NCBI RefSeq assembly: GCF_031755915.1
Contig: NC_083390.1
Location: 18,507,001 to 18,571,000 of the forward strand
Length of the DNA: 64,000 nucleotides
Source: Ziziphus jujuba
Lineage: Eukaryota; Streptophyta; Magnoliopsida; Rosales; Rhamnaceae
Direction of reading: 5' to 3'
The notes below the pieces were generated by a model that had not been told where the DNA came from, did no database searches, and saw only the letters and a program-made list of their open reading frames with translations. A program made the translations under genes and the position numbers. This document shows positions 1 to 12,100 of the stretch, piece after piece (the first letter of the stretch is position 1; each line of letters opens with the position of its first letter).

Positions 1-281
1 GTCAGATCAAAGATATGCGGCTGCTTGTTATTGTGAAAGAAAAAAGGAAAAGAAAAAAAAAAAAAAATTTGTAAGTTTTTTCACTGCTTAAAGAAAGAGG
101 CCTAAAAAAACTGCATTATCTCATGCTCTGTCTTTCATTGGTAAATAAGCCATTTGACCGTTATCTTGTCTATTCCGACCCAGCTGCCACATGGGGAAAA
201 AAAAATTATATTTTTGGAATATGACACTTTCCTTCATTAGCATATAGTTTTTCTATAAAGAATCTATATGTATTAGTGAAT

Positions 282-805
282 GGAAAGTATGAGACTCCTA
301 AATATAAACATTGAATTTAGCCAATAAAAACAAAAAAAATTGAAGATTTTTCCGTCATGGGATGGCATGTTGGTCCATATTACATGGCATGCCACTCGCA
401 AACACATAATTTTAATGTATCAAACACACAATTTTAATGTATAAAATTCTAGGTGCGATTGTGAATGGAAAGTGTGATATTAGGGTTTTTTTATTTTTTT
501 TTAGGAAAGAAAAAAGAGATCTCTTAATGGTGTATTATGGATCTTAGACCGACAATTCTTTGCCATACGATATAACAGCATAGGATCATTCAATAAAATA
601 ATGAAATATTATCAAAACTCAGAATTGCAACTTTCATTTCTGCGGATGTGATGGGTCAATTGGCTTCGTTATCTCTCACCGATGGAAAGCATGATACTCC
701 TAAATATTGGAAATTTATGATACTCCTTAATATTGGAAATTTTCTCTGTCATGGGATGGCATGTGTTGGTCCATTTTACATAGCATGCAGTTTCAATGGC
801 TATCA
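282..805 (+). repeat. Diverged direct duplication (two ~120-bp copies)
   Basis: The block at about 282-420 recurs at about 684-805. Shared stretches include GGAAAGTATGAGACTCCTAA against GGAAAGCATGATACTCCTAA. A second shared stretch is GTCATGGGATGGCATG followed by TTGGTCCAT and a CATGGCATGC or CATAGCATGC step. The copies are diverged and have no coding content. Confidence 0.6.
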
Positions 806-1138
806 ACATGGTTTTGTTAACTTCATAGGAGACGTATGGTTGGGATGCAAAAATAATAATAATAGTAAGTTTTAGGTCTTTATACAATTCAATCAATGAT
901 AGATGTGAAAATCCATATGGACCCCATATAAATGCAGAGAAACCTACTTTTTGCTCCATTCTGTGACTGAATGGATCTTATACTGTTTGTTTTCACATTT
1001 GGCTATGAGAAAATTAATAAATTAGGAAAAATAAAAGATCAATAAAAAAAGAAAGACACAGTGAACTTCACTTTTATTTTAATGGCTACATTGCCTTGGT
1101 TGTGACTCCCAATACTACAATTATTAAAGGTGACAACA

Positions 1139-1284
1139 TTCAGCAGTGAAACAGAAGCTTTTTTTTTTGTTTTTGTTTTTTTTGCTATGCCCCCAGGCCT
1201 CCCCTTCGGGCCTTCCCCACCCTTCCTCCCAAAGACTCGAACCAGCGTCCATTGGCCGGGGCTGTTTCAGCACTGAAACAGAAG
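1139..1284 (-). mobile_element. 5'-truncated tRNA-derived SINE with target-site duplication
   Basis: A GC-rich insert of about 108 bp (1158-1265) lies in AT-rich DNA. It is flanked by 19-bp direct repeats with one mismatch, TTCAGCAGTGAAACAGAAG at 1139-1157 and TTCAGCACTGAAACAGAAG at 1266-1284. On the minus strand it carries a Pol III box-B-like GGTTCGAGTC, then a GC-rich body, and ends in an A-rich tail next to one repeat. These are hallmarks of a SINE inserted by LINE machinery. No box A is present, so the copy appears 5'-truncated. The family is unknown. Confidence 0.7.
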
Positions 1285-1692
1285 ATTTTTTTTTTTTTTT
1301 TTTTGGCTATGATAATGTTTTTTTTTTTTAATTTATTTTTAAAATTTTTGGACAGCTAATATCTAATATATAGGAAAATTTTATGATTTGGATATCCATA
1401 ATTGTACGGACATTTTCAAAATAGAATTGTTATTGAAAAAACCACACTAACATTTTTGGTTTAATTGTTAGAGTTTTGATAAATATTTTATTATATTAGA
1501 AATCCTTATACTATGTTCATATGTGATTCTATATGTGATTCTATAAATGAGCAGAGTGAATATTAATGGTATCTCAAAGTGTTAGTATTTTTAAACAATT
1601 TTGGAAGTGCTAGTATAATATATAAAGAGTTTGAATATGATATATATACGATTTTATTTAAATAATTATTATATGCATATATAAATATTACA

Positions 1693-1844
1693 TATACGTG
1701 TGATGTGGTTTTTGATAAAATTTTAAATAATTTTATATAATAGCATCGGTAATAATTTTTAAATTTAATATACGTGTGATGTGGTTTTTGATAAAATTTT
1801 AAATAATTTTATATAATAGCATCGGTAATAATTTTTAAATTTTT
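1693..1844 (+). repeat. Near-perfect 76-bp tandem duplication
   Basis: The unit starting TATACGTGTGATGTGG occurs at 1693-1768 and again immediately at 1769-1844. The copies are practically identical, so the duplication is recent. The content is AT-rich and non-coding. Confidence 0.85.
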
Positions 1845-3114
1845 TTTTTTGAATGTATATGGACATCCGTACTATAAAACGATCTTATGTTTATATTTGT
1901 GTTGGTTAGATTTATACGTAACTCACCTAAGCAAGCTTGGATAAAGGACAAACTCAAAAAAATTAAAGATTATTGTTTGTATCTCTTCCTCAATAAAAGA
2001 TGAACTGTATCCTACGAGATGAATGGATATCGTACAATATAAGTCAAAAAATATAAATATATCAAGGAGCAAAATATTTTCACCACCTCATATATTTTTC
2101 TTGGACTTCGTAAATTTGACTTGCCTGGAGTGTTATCCCACGAGTTCCATTTTAGAAGGATACTTATGCTTTCACACATTCAAAAGTAAAAAGTCAAACA
2201 TTGAAGAAATTCAAATCCGTCATGGTTGAAAAAATAGAAAAGAATTTAATTAAAAATAGAAAAAAACAAAAGAAAAAAAAAAGAAAAAAAGAAAAAGAAA
2301 AAGGTGATCTGTGCTATTGCTTTATTTGTTCTCTTTTTTTCACTTTTTGGAGGATCCGTAAAACTACTATTCCTTATTCACTTATTGTAAAGGACAATGC
2401 AAGTTGTTTGATTAATTATATTCAACGAAACAAATAGTTGACAAGAAGGAGATAAATGCTGTCATCATTTGAACCTGAATTGTTCCTACTGAATTCCTAA
2501 AATAAATAATTGAATAAATTTTAAAAATAAAGTCTAGTAAATCAGCCATAAACTAATTGATATACATGAATTATTTCTACATGTAATATCTGTACGATAT
2601 TTTGAGATTGGATAAAGAAGTCTAGTTCATGAGAATAACCAAATTAAGCTCTAAATAATCATATCTATGCTCTAATATAATGGAAAAATCCATTGTTTCC
2701 TTATAATGAAAAGTATAATTTTGAAATCTTTTAGATTATTGTTTTTATAATTGTACTGAGCAAGTTTTCAAACTTTTTTCAAACATATGGAGCAAGTTAA
2801 AAAAAATAAAAATATTATTTATCACCGTTTTAACGACCATTATAAATAAAATTCAAATAGATTTATTTTTATTATATTATATTTTATAGAATTAAAAATC
2901 AATATATAAGAGTAATCGTGGATAATTATTATTAATAAAGACAAATAATAAGTTTAAAATATGCTTTATATTTAATTAAACATAATACAATTTTTAGAAT
3001 TCATGTTGTCAATATATAAATTAAAATATTTTTTCTTGATTGTAGAGTCAAAGAATTAATGAAAAACCAAAGAATGCGGCGTGATTTTATTCTAGGATAG
3101 CCTAAATTCATAAA

Positions 3115-3139
3115 GCTATATATATATATATATATATAT
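3115..3139 (+). repeat. (TA)n microsatellite
   Basis: Uninterrupted TA dinucleotides. Similar runs recur throughout the window, for example near 25436, 28546, 32230, 34005, 36885, 41938, 42418, 49752, 50753 and 59052. Open frames across them give spurious Tyr-Ile repeats. Confidence 0.9.
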
Positions 3140-3753
3140 TATGTTGAACGATTAATCGATAAAGATAAATTTGAAACACTATTTATTTATTTATTTATTG
3201 CAATAATTTTAAACACTATTTATGAACTCGTTACTTCGTTTTGAAGAAAGTATATGACTGTTACTCTTTCTCAAAATAATCTTATTTTTATTTAAGAAGC
3301 TTGATAAAATGTCAAAACAAATTTAATTCCATCAAAAAAAGAAGAAGACAAGTTCTTAGATGGTAATAGGATTATTTTCTCTGTTTTTGAAAAATTAATT
3401 AAAGCAATTAATGATTACGGCAATTTTTCTCAATGTTTTTTTTTTTTGGTCGAAAATTTTTCTTTACTCATTGATTTCAGTCTAAGAAAAAATCCACATG
3501 TTATTAATTACATTATAATTTTAAATTCTAACAATTCTCAATTCTTCTCTTAGAAGTTTTTACCAAACAATTGAAGACTTTTCTCTTAAAAAAAATAAAA
3601 AAATAAAAAAAAAGGAAGAGAGAGAAAATTTGAAAATGTATATTATATAGAAAAGGAGCTGAAACCGACCCGAAAGAGACACTCAACCCGCGAACTTCCC
3701 GCTGAGAAATTAAAGGAACCAAATAAACCGCCACTAAAAATAATAAAAATAAG

Positions 3754-3761
3754 TATATAAA
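3754..3761 (+). promoter_or_regulatory. Probable TATA box of the BPA1-like gene
   Basis: TATATAAA lies about 210 nt before the ATG at 3973. A pyrimidine-rich 5' leader, typical of plants, follows from about 3800 to 3972. The start of transcription is inferred only from spacing. Confidence 0.45.
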
Positions 3762-3972
3762 TAATAATAAAAAATATACAAATACTATCGCTTTCCCGAC
3801 GACGTGTATTTTCTTCCTTACAAACAAAATTCACAGATCTCACTTCTTTTTCTCTATTTCGACTTTCGTTCCTTCTTCTAAGCCTAAACCCATTTCCATA
3901 CTTTCCTTCTCATTCTCTTTCTGTGTCTTCACGTTCCTGCATTGCCTTTGATTCTGTGGAAAATCTAGCACA

Positions 3973-4690
3973 ATGTCGGTAAGTTTTTTTTATTTTTTTA
4001 TTTTTTATTATTTTTTATTATTTTTGATCTTGTCAATCTATGTATGGCTTAGATCCATTGGTTTTGGTTGATTCCCATTTTTCTGCGTGGATTTATATTC
4101 GTTGATTTCTAGTGTTTTAGACAATGTTCTTGTTTTGTACTCTGTTTTGTTTCTGGGAAAATGTACTGTGGGGAAAAAAAAAAAATGAAAAAGGAGAAAA
4201 TTTTCTGAAGTTGGGAACCGTTATCATATTGAACCCTGAAAAAGGACCTCACTATGTTCTGTTTTCTTGGTACTTTAAACCCTTAAAAAATGTGAGCTAA
4301 GTATTCTCTTGCATTGGTTCCCCAAAAAAAAAATGTGAGCTATTCCATGCTTTCAGCTTGTTTCAGTATGATAGTTGCTATTTTCTCTTTAATTTTCTTA
4401 AACCCATTTGACAAAATTATGCCGACCTAACAAGCTTAACGTTGAGCTTAACAACCAAAAAACTTACCGTTGAGCAATTGCTTCAATTAAGCTTAACAAA
4501 CTTTTTATTGTTTCTTTTTTGAACTCTTGTGTTTATGTTGATGCAATGTTTTGTTGTTTTTGGATAAGAGCTAGGTTTAACAAAAAGACAATTTCAGTTA
4601 CAGCCCTTATAACTATAATACTGATATCCTTGCCCTCCCTCTAGGACTAGGAATATAAGTGCCAGTTTATACTGCCTTTTCTCTTCTTCT

Positions 4691-4728
<38 letters not shown>

Positions 4729-7700
4729 TTATGCCAATCTTATTCCAGTATCTGTTTATTTTTACTGGTTTAATGCAAGGGCTACTGATTTTCTGCTGTT
4801 CTAGACTAAAAAGTTAAAAAAGGAAAACATTGAGAATAATAGAAAGAACAGCTAAGATTTTGAACAAATTCGCTCCCTTACCAAGCAGCCTACACACTTA
4901 CTGTTCACTAAACTGCTTTACTGAATGATAACTTTCTCATGAACCTTGTTTTGTTGGCAACCGTGACTATCCATAAATCACATTCTACCTGAAGGTAGAA
5001 ATATGTCGAATCATAATGGTATCGATAAGCCAATACATAAAAGCTGAAATACTTGTGACTTGTGAGCTTGACAGCAGGAGCTCCCATATGACAAATATGC
5101 ATGTAGTCTTCTTTATAAAAGCCCATATGGAGATTGATTAGTTTGTATTACGTAGGAGGAATTTAGCTATGATAGGCAGACATATACTGGCTTTGCCACT
5201 GCTTTGATCTTATCTTATCCTATTGTCTTTTTTGGTCAAAATCGTGCCCTTTCCATTTAAAAACAGATTTGTTATTTTGTTTTGTTTTAATCTATTATTT
5301 ACTGTGTCAAATCAGTATATGATGTATTCTAGTTAAGTTGCTATATACAATTAGAGACCTTATTGAGAGTCTGAAGTGCAGGCCATGGTGGACCATACAG
5401 ATCAAGGGATTGGAGCATTATCCAAGCCAGCTGCCACACCAAACTGGACAATCAATGTTTCAGATGTGAGGACAAACCTTTAAATTAGTAAGCATTTTTT
5501 GGTACTAAAAACAATAGAGTTTCATGCATGGCCTGTAGGTATTGTAGGTGGCATGCTTTTTTCTCAACATTCCCATAAAAAAAGCTCTTATAAGATTTTT
5601 TATATACGCATCAAAATTGTCGTAAATATCAGACAACTTTAGGAATTATAGAAATTATTTCTTTCAATAGTAATTTGGGTTTTTATGTTTCAATTAAGGT
5701 TGTTACAAACACGATACATTTATGTTTTCTTGATCACTAGTTGGTAGATTTCTGTCAGTAAACCTTGTTGGTGTTCTGACAAATTCTGGGGGGGGAGGGG
5801 AGGGGAGTGGTGAGGGGGGCCGATCCGCATGTGCACAAGGCCCTTGATTCAGAACTTATTGCATCCTTTATGGTAAATTTAATTCAATTTTTTACTCCTT
5901 ACAGATAAAAACCGTTAAGGTTAGCAACATTTCTCTAGGTGCTAGTCAGAGGGATATCAAAGAATTTTTTTCATTCTCTGGTGATATTCAATATGTTGAA
6001 ATGCAAAGGTTAGTCTATTTGAATTAAATTGTAACCCTGTTATTAGGAAAGTTGTTCTGAAGAAACTGCTATTTGATTTTGCAGAGAATCTGAAACAACC
6101 CAGCTTGCCTATGTCACTTTCAAGGATTCACAGGGAGCCGATACAGCATTGCTTCTGTCGGTATGCTTTTTAACAGAATTTCCAACACGAAACTTATAAT
6201 GTTCTAAAAATCAATTATGCGGAGGAATTTATCAAAATATATTTGCATTGAGCGTTAAGTTTCTATATCATAAAATACTTAATGACTTCTAGCAAAATAA
6301 ACATGAATATATAATGAAAATAATATTAGCAGATCCAATGGTTAAAATTAATATTGGCACTCAAGGCCACATCTCAAGGCAAAATTGGATGTCACATCCT
6401 CTTTAAGCCATTACAAAGTTCTACACTAAAAGTTACTTTTTAGTTATTAACTTCCTTATTTTTGGATTCAGGGAGCCACCATAGTTGATCTTTGTGTCAC
6501 CATTACACCTGTTGAAGACTACGTGCTGCCACCTGAAGCCCTTCCATCAAGCCCGGTAAATCCTGTACCTTGTATAGAATTATAGCTCCTGTGCATCATG
6601 AAGATAGCCATTAATTCTAGTATAAAAACTTTGTATGAATGTATGCTGTTCAATAGCCAAGAATAAGCATTGTTACTTGAATTAATCAAAATCTAATCTT
6701 TATGTGGAGGTCACTTTTTAGGAATACCAGGTTTACTGTATTTTGGTGAGCTTTAAACCTACTTGATAGAGATCTGATTTTCTTATAGAATTGCTATGTA
6801 TTTTTTTTTGTTTTACTCTTTCGGTATTCCCCTAGTCTTCAGCAGCTCCAGCTGAAACTAATTAATAAATAGTAGATATTTGTTATTAATAACTAGATGA
6901 TATTATACAAAAGTAAAAATGTGGGGCAAGTGATGCTTTATTTACAATGAGCCTGTGTTGTTTTTTATAGATCCAAACAATTGAAAAGGAGATTTTTATC
7001 GAACTTTTGGTATTCGTAATATTGATGCAAAATAATATAAAGCATGCATTCTTGTGTCTAGCTCTATTTCTTCTTTAATTAGTCTTACAAATTATTTTTG
7101 GCTTGATATATGTGTTATTAAATTTTGAAGGAGAAAAAGGTAGCTGATACTAATCCTGCTGTTAAGAAAGCTGAAAATGTTGTTAGCACCATGCTTGCCA
7201 AGGGTTTCATTTTGGGAAAGGACGCCATCAGTAAGGCAAAATCGTTCTATGAGCGGCATCAATTGACATCAAATGCCTCTGCTACAGTTGCTTCCATTGA
7301 CCGTAAGATAGGGTTGAGTGACAAGCTAAGTATTGGAACAGCTGTGGTGAATGAAAAGGTGAGAGAGATGGATGAAAGGTACAAGGTATCAGAAAAGACG
7401 AAATCAGCATTTTCAATTGCCGAGCAGAAGGCAAGCAGTGCAGGATCAGCTATTTTGAGCAATCATTATGTATTAACTGGAGCTTCTTGGGTTTCAAGTG
7501 CATTTGGTGCAGTTGCAAAGGCAGCTGGAGATGTAAGCATGATGACCAAGGAAAAGGTTGAGAAGGCTGAGGAAGAGAAAAAGGAGATCGTTTACAAAGA
7601 AAGGACTGGGATCATTACTGACTTTGCACATACCCATCTGGATGAACCTCCGGTTGTTCCAGTCAATTCAACCGATGACAACAAACTCGGAATTATTTGA
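3973..7700 (+). CDS. BPA1: Binding partner of ACD11 (BPA1)-like RRM protein
   Basis: The coding exons I reconstruct are 3973-3978, 5382-5465, 5905-6008, 6085-6160, 6472-6555 and 7131-7700. All have GT donors and AG acceptors with consistent phase, giving 307 residues. One RRM spans about residues 31-105. Its RNP2-like core is KTVKVSNISLGA and its RNP1-like segment is TTQLAYVTFKDSQGA; both match the plant BPA1/BPL family. The C-terminal half carries the family block with MLAKGFILGKDAISKAKSF and YVLTGASWVSSAF, then an acidic Lys/Glu-rich stretch. In Arabidopsis these proteins bind the sphingolipid transfer protein ACD11 and restrain cell death and ROS in immunity. That role is family knowledge, not visible here. 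The first exon encodes only Met-Ser before a ~1.4-kb intron. The tail beyond the family block is less certain. Confidence 0.92.
4693..4721 (+). repeat. Poly-T tract (29 T) in intron 1 of the BPA1-like gene
   Basis: An uninterrupted T run lies inside the ~1.4-kb first intron and is preceded by TTC repeats. Its length in the assembly may be unreliable. Confidence 0.85.
5788..5819 (+). other. Potential G-quadruplex in intron 2 of the BPA1-like gene
   Basis: Four G tracts of at least four G each (8, 4, 4 and 6) are separated by A, A and AGTGGTGA on the sense strand. The G4 would therefore also be present in pre-mRNA. It lies within the intron at 5466-5904. Structure formation is inferred from the motif only. 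Confidence 0.6.
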
Positions 7701-9134
7701 GTGCTTCGGATTTTTTGTTTACTCACCACATCGGAATTACTTTATAGATTGCTGTGTGACAATTGTTGATACAAGAATTCTTTATGACATACAAGGAGTC
7801 TGTATTCCATAGAATGCTATAAATCCTTACGTCATGTTTGTTATTCTAATGGCATCCATATTTGTATGGCATTTACTTTGGTTTTTTTGTATATCTCTAT
7901 AACTCAAATCTTGGTAGCAATTTGCTACCTTCTGAAAATAGCTGATTTTTAAATGTGATTATAGTTTGCATTTTTTTACTTTGAATTTAAGTTGGCATTG
8001 CTCCATTTCTAATGTTTCATTTAGTTCTGTATAATTTTCTGTCCGTGCTGCTAAATTAATACTAAACTGTAAACACAACTAGGTTAGCAAAAGCAAATAC
8101 ATTTTCTCCTTTTTGTCAAAGAAGAAAAAGGGGGTAAGGAGCTGGGAGCCGATGCTGATGTTTTGATTGTTGATGGTTCATTCAAAGATATAACGAAGTT
8201 TTTGACGTTCACTCTCTGGCAAGGAATTTAGGTTTGCAGTAGTTTCATGAAATCTATTTTAAAAGTTATTAACCAGTGTTTTGTGTGGATGTGTGTGTCT
8301 GTGTTTTTGTTCTTTTTTTTTTTTGTTCCTTTTCTCTGAAAAAAAAGTATTTTTCTAAGGAAACACAAATGAAAACATATTTTGACATTTTTAATTAGTT
8401 GTAAAAGAAAAGTGCTTAAAAACATTTTTGAGATATTAGAAGCATTCCAAAGAGACAAAGATTGGTGTCTCCCGAAGTTTGATTTGCCCCCTAGCAATAA
8501 TCTGAGTTTTAATGAGAAATGAAGTTAGGAAGTTTCTTCAAGCATGGTGTTGCAGAAATATTTTGGGAACACCTGCATTTTAGCCTTTCAAAACTATCAA
8601 CTCAAAATAGATGCACAATAGTATACACTTCTAATGCCTAATCACAAGAACACTCAAAAGTTAAGAGGAAATGTGGTCCTCTATTTTCAGATCAAACACA
8701 CAAAAATTGGATACTGAATTTGTTGTTTGTACTGAGAAACCCCTTGGATTTTCGGTGGGCAGCATGTTAAAGGTTTTAGAATGTAAACATTCCAAAGCAT
8801 CATATCCCAATGTAAACCACAGCAATTACTACAAGATATATACTATGAATACGCCAGGAGAGCTAAGATATCTCCACTAAACAATAAGAAATACAAAGCA
8901 GAACAGAACAAAAACTTTTCTTTCCTGCTAGATTTGAATGTATGAATTGGAGATGATTTAATCGTTAGGCATCGGGTAGGTTATTAAAAGAAGTGTTACT
9001 TATTGATCAGATTTAAGAAGGTCACCTTGATCCGATCGTATATAGCTTTTTGCCCATTTCTTCAGATATTTGTGAATACAGCTCAACAGATTAGTAATTG
9101 ATGGTCATGTTCCTTTCCCTGCTGATACAAGCTA
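7701..9134. other. Convergent intergenic region between the BPA1-like and SDS genes
   Basis: The BPA1-like gene on the plus strand and SDS on the minus strand converge here, so the stretch holds the 3' ends of both transcripts plus AT-rich spacer. Short open frames at 8228-8497 (-) and 8671-8880 (+) resemble nothing I know. No RNA gene or transposon terminus was seen. Confidence 0.6.
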
Positions 9135-12100
9135 TCATATATACCTCAACAACCACTCCAGGCTCTGCCAAATATAACACACCATTAGTTGTTTCTTAAA
9201 GTAAATTTGAAGAGTACTAATGTGAATATTAAAACTTTAAAAGAAGTAATGCTCTATTTGATAGGTATAATATTCGACTTCCAAACTAAAATCTGTGTAA
9301 CTTTATATAGGAGAAAGGGCATGATGTTAATGATGGAATCATATTGTTCTTAAGTATACATACCTCTATGCATTCATGTAAATCTTCACCTCCTGTTCTG
9401 ATATGAGTCTGCAAATTCACAATATTAAGTTGATGGGAATCCACATGCATATTCTATGAGAATAATTGGCCCATACAATCACAGTAGTAATTTATTTTCT
9501 TGCAAACTTAATGGAATTCAAAAGAAAATCAATAAGTGAAAAAAAAAATAAATAAATAAAAGTACATCACCAACGACACAAATTGGATATGATGCAAAAA
9601 GTGTAGAAAGAATTTTTAAGTAAAACAGAAGGAAGCAAGTTTTTAGTTAAATGCTTTATACATATTCATTCATATGAATCAGTTTAGTCAACGACGCTAC
9701 TCCTTTAGTGGCATTACCTCTATGACACGTTGGCGAGTTGCGAAGTAATCGCTTTCTAAAGAAGCCAGGATGACCAGCGCAGCCGCAACTGTTGAGGGCC
9801 AGAAAGACAGTTGCACATGGTCAAACAGCTGCAACATTGCCAAGTACTTGGTCCTCTTCTCTAACTCCCCATCAGCTCTGGCAGCTTTCAGATAGAACCT
9901 ATAACATTTTCCAATACCCTTCTTTATTAGTAGACAAAAGAATACACTAAGGCAGGAAACTTTCTTTTAAAATGATCATATGGACAAAGAGAGCAGGCTG
10001 TCTTCCCTGCCCAATAAGAGAATGAAAATGCATTTTTTCCGAGGAATGTGACCGGGGAAAGGTGGGGAACTAGGGTGGTGTACCATAAGAAATTGTAGAT
10101 TGTGGGCAGGAAACATTGAAAGTTGAGAACCTCTTGAACAAGCCATTCCATGGCCACCACTTCGCATCTACTGTACTCATTGCTCCCAACGGAGAATTTC
10201 TTTTTCCAGACGCTGAAATATTCATATGCATGAGGAAGTTGGCTTGCTGTTAGTATACCTCTCATCAATACAGGCAAGCGTATTTATATAATTTATCAGC
10301 TAGGTTCACCATCCAAGTGAATGGGGGCTGTAGTCTGTTGTCATGATCAAAATTCGTGCTTGGATTGGCCACCATGATCAAAGAAAGATTAATTAGTCAC
10401 AAAATGTGACTGGTTCCAGAGAAAACAAAGCAGGAAAGACTAGCTTTTGTTCTTTATCCTTCTTGTTTTGACAAGTCTCAAGTTCACATGGGGGAGTACA
10501 GATAACATTTTCAGGAGTGGCGGAACTGCTTAATTGGATTTTGATTTGTCACTTGGCTATAGAGTTTCACATTTTACTTAGAATGATGAAAAGCATGCAT
10601 GTATAAAGACCAAGTACGATATGGCAACGATGTGTTGGAATATAAATCGGTATCTTTTTTTCATATGAATATTTCTTGGTCTACCCAATGGTTTCTGAAA
10701 AATAAATAATAAATGAGAGAGAAGGAAGAAATTTAAGGATAGGTACCTGTTAAAGGGCTGATTTTCTTCAATCCTGGTGGCAAGTGTAATACAAGCTATA
10801 CCAACTATTTGAAGGATCCTCTTGCTTTTGAAGAATCCTTTGCTTAGAAATCGATCGAAGAGGCTAACTCCTAGGAACATCGTCTCTTGATGAAGCTGCG
10901 TTTCAGTACTGTGCTGCTTGTTTAAAGAATTTAAATTGTCCACATTATTTAACTAGCGATTTTAATACATAAGCAATCACATAGAAAAATAATGCTCTAT
11001 TCTTCTTCTAAATTTGTAGACTATACATTCTAGTAAGAATTTTCCCTTGCACACATAGAATTAAGTTATAGAACAATCAATATAAATAAATATATGTATT
11101 TATATTACACTTGAGAATTATTGGGTCTATTTTTTTTAACAATTTGACTAAGACTTACAATAATACTTCTTTTTTCTTTTGACAAACAGAATTATAAATT
11201 CATTTTCAGATTTTATTAAAGATGTTGAGATTTGCTTTGGAATTGTTTTACACCTTTAAAATATTTGGATACACAGCAAATCAGACACGCTGAAACTTGT
11301 CCAACAAGCTTAACGGATTGGATACCATGGTGCACTGTGTGCATCTTATTCAGTTCGAAGGAAAATACTAATTGAGAAGTTAAGAGGCACCAAGAGATAT
11401 ATACTATTTGGTATTGATGTGTGAAAAGGGAAAGCAGGTTGACTCAAATTTAAGCAGGCAGCCTACGTGTACAGTTGTATAGAAACTCCGTGAACCATAA
11501 TGTCCAAGGATGCAAAGAATTCATGCTTGGCCAATAGGAGGAAAACGAATCTAGTTATGGAGAACACTGAGAGTGTCGACGAGAATAGTTACGTGAATGA
11601 TGCACACGTCCTGTGGGGCCCGATATCATCATCTTAGTGACGTGGCGCTAACTTAGTGGACAGATATAGCGCTCGCGGAAAAACGTCAACGCAGAAAAAA
11701 TTTGCTCCTCTAACTAAAACTTTACATTACTTCCCCATACAACATGCTCCGAACTCTCTCAGAGCACTTCCAACAAATAGTTATAACCCAGCGTTTCGTG
11801 TTCTAAAACTACGGCGAAAATTTTAAAGTTTCGAAACGTTGAATACAAAAAAGACTCACCTCGACGATCCAATGGATCATATACGATCGCTGTTGGAGGA
11901 CGAGGCTGCCGTACTCCGTCTTGGAGCAGTACTCGTCGGTATAGTCGTGCAGATATACCTTCGCCCTCTCTCTCTTCCTTAGCATCTGGTAGCTTCCTTC
12001 GTCGTCCTCATCTTCGAATCTCACAAACTTTGAAACAAATTCATAGAACCGAAACCAGAGCATTCAGAAAAATTAAACCAAATAAAAGAGAAAACTAAAA

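Larger units (their letters stand above)
1..3750. other. AT-rich intergenic spacer left of the BPA1-like gene
   Basis: No open frame here resembles a known protein. The stretch holds a truncated SINE (about 1158-1265), a diverged local duplication (about 282-420 and 684-805), a 76-bp tandem duplication (1693-1844) and a (TA)n run near 3115-3139. The short open frames are low-complexity, for example Lys-rich or Phe-rich products of A and T runs. Confidence 0.7.

Noticed and set aside
3528..3827. 99-codon Phe-rich antisense frame upstream of the BPA1-like gene
   Set aside because: It lies in the promoter and leader on the opposite strand and consists mostly of translated A/T runs.
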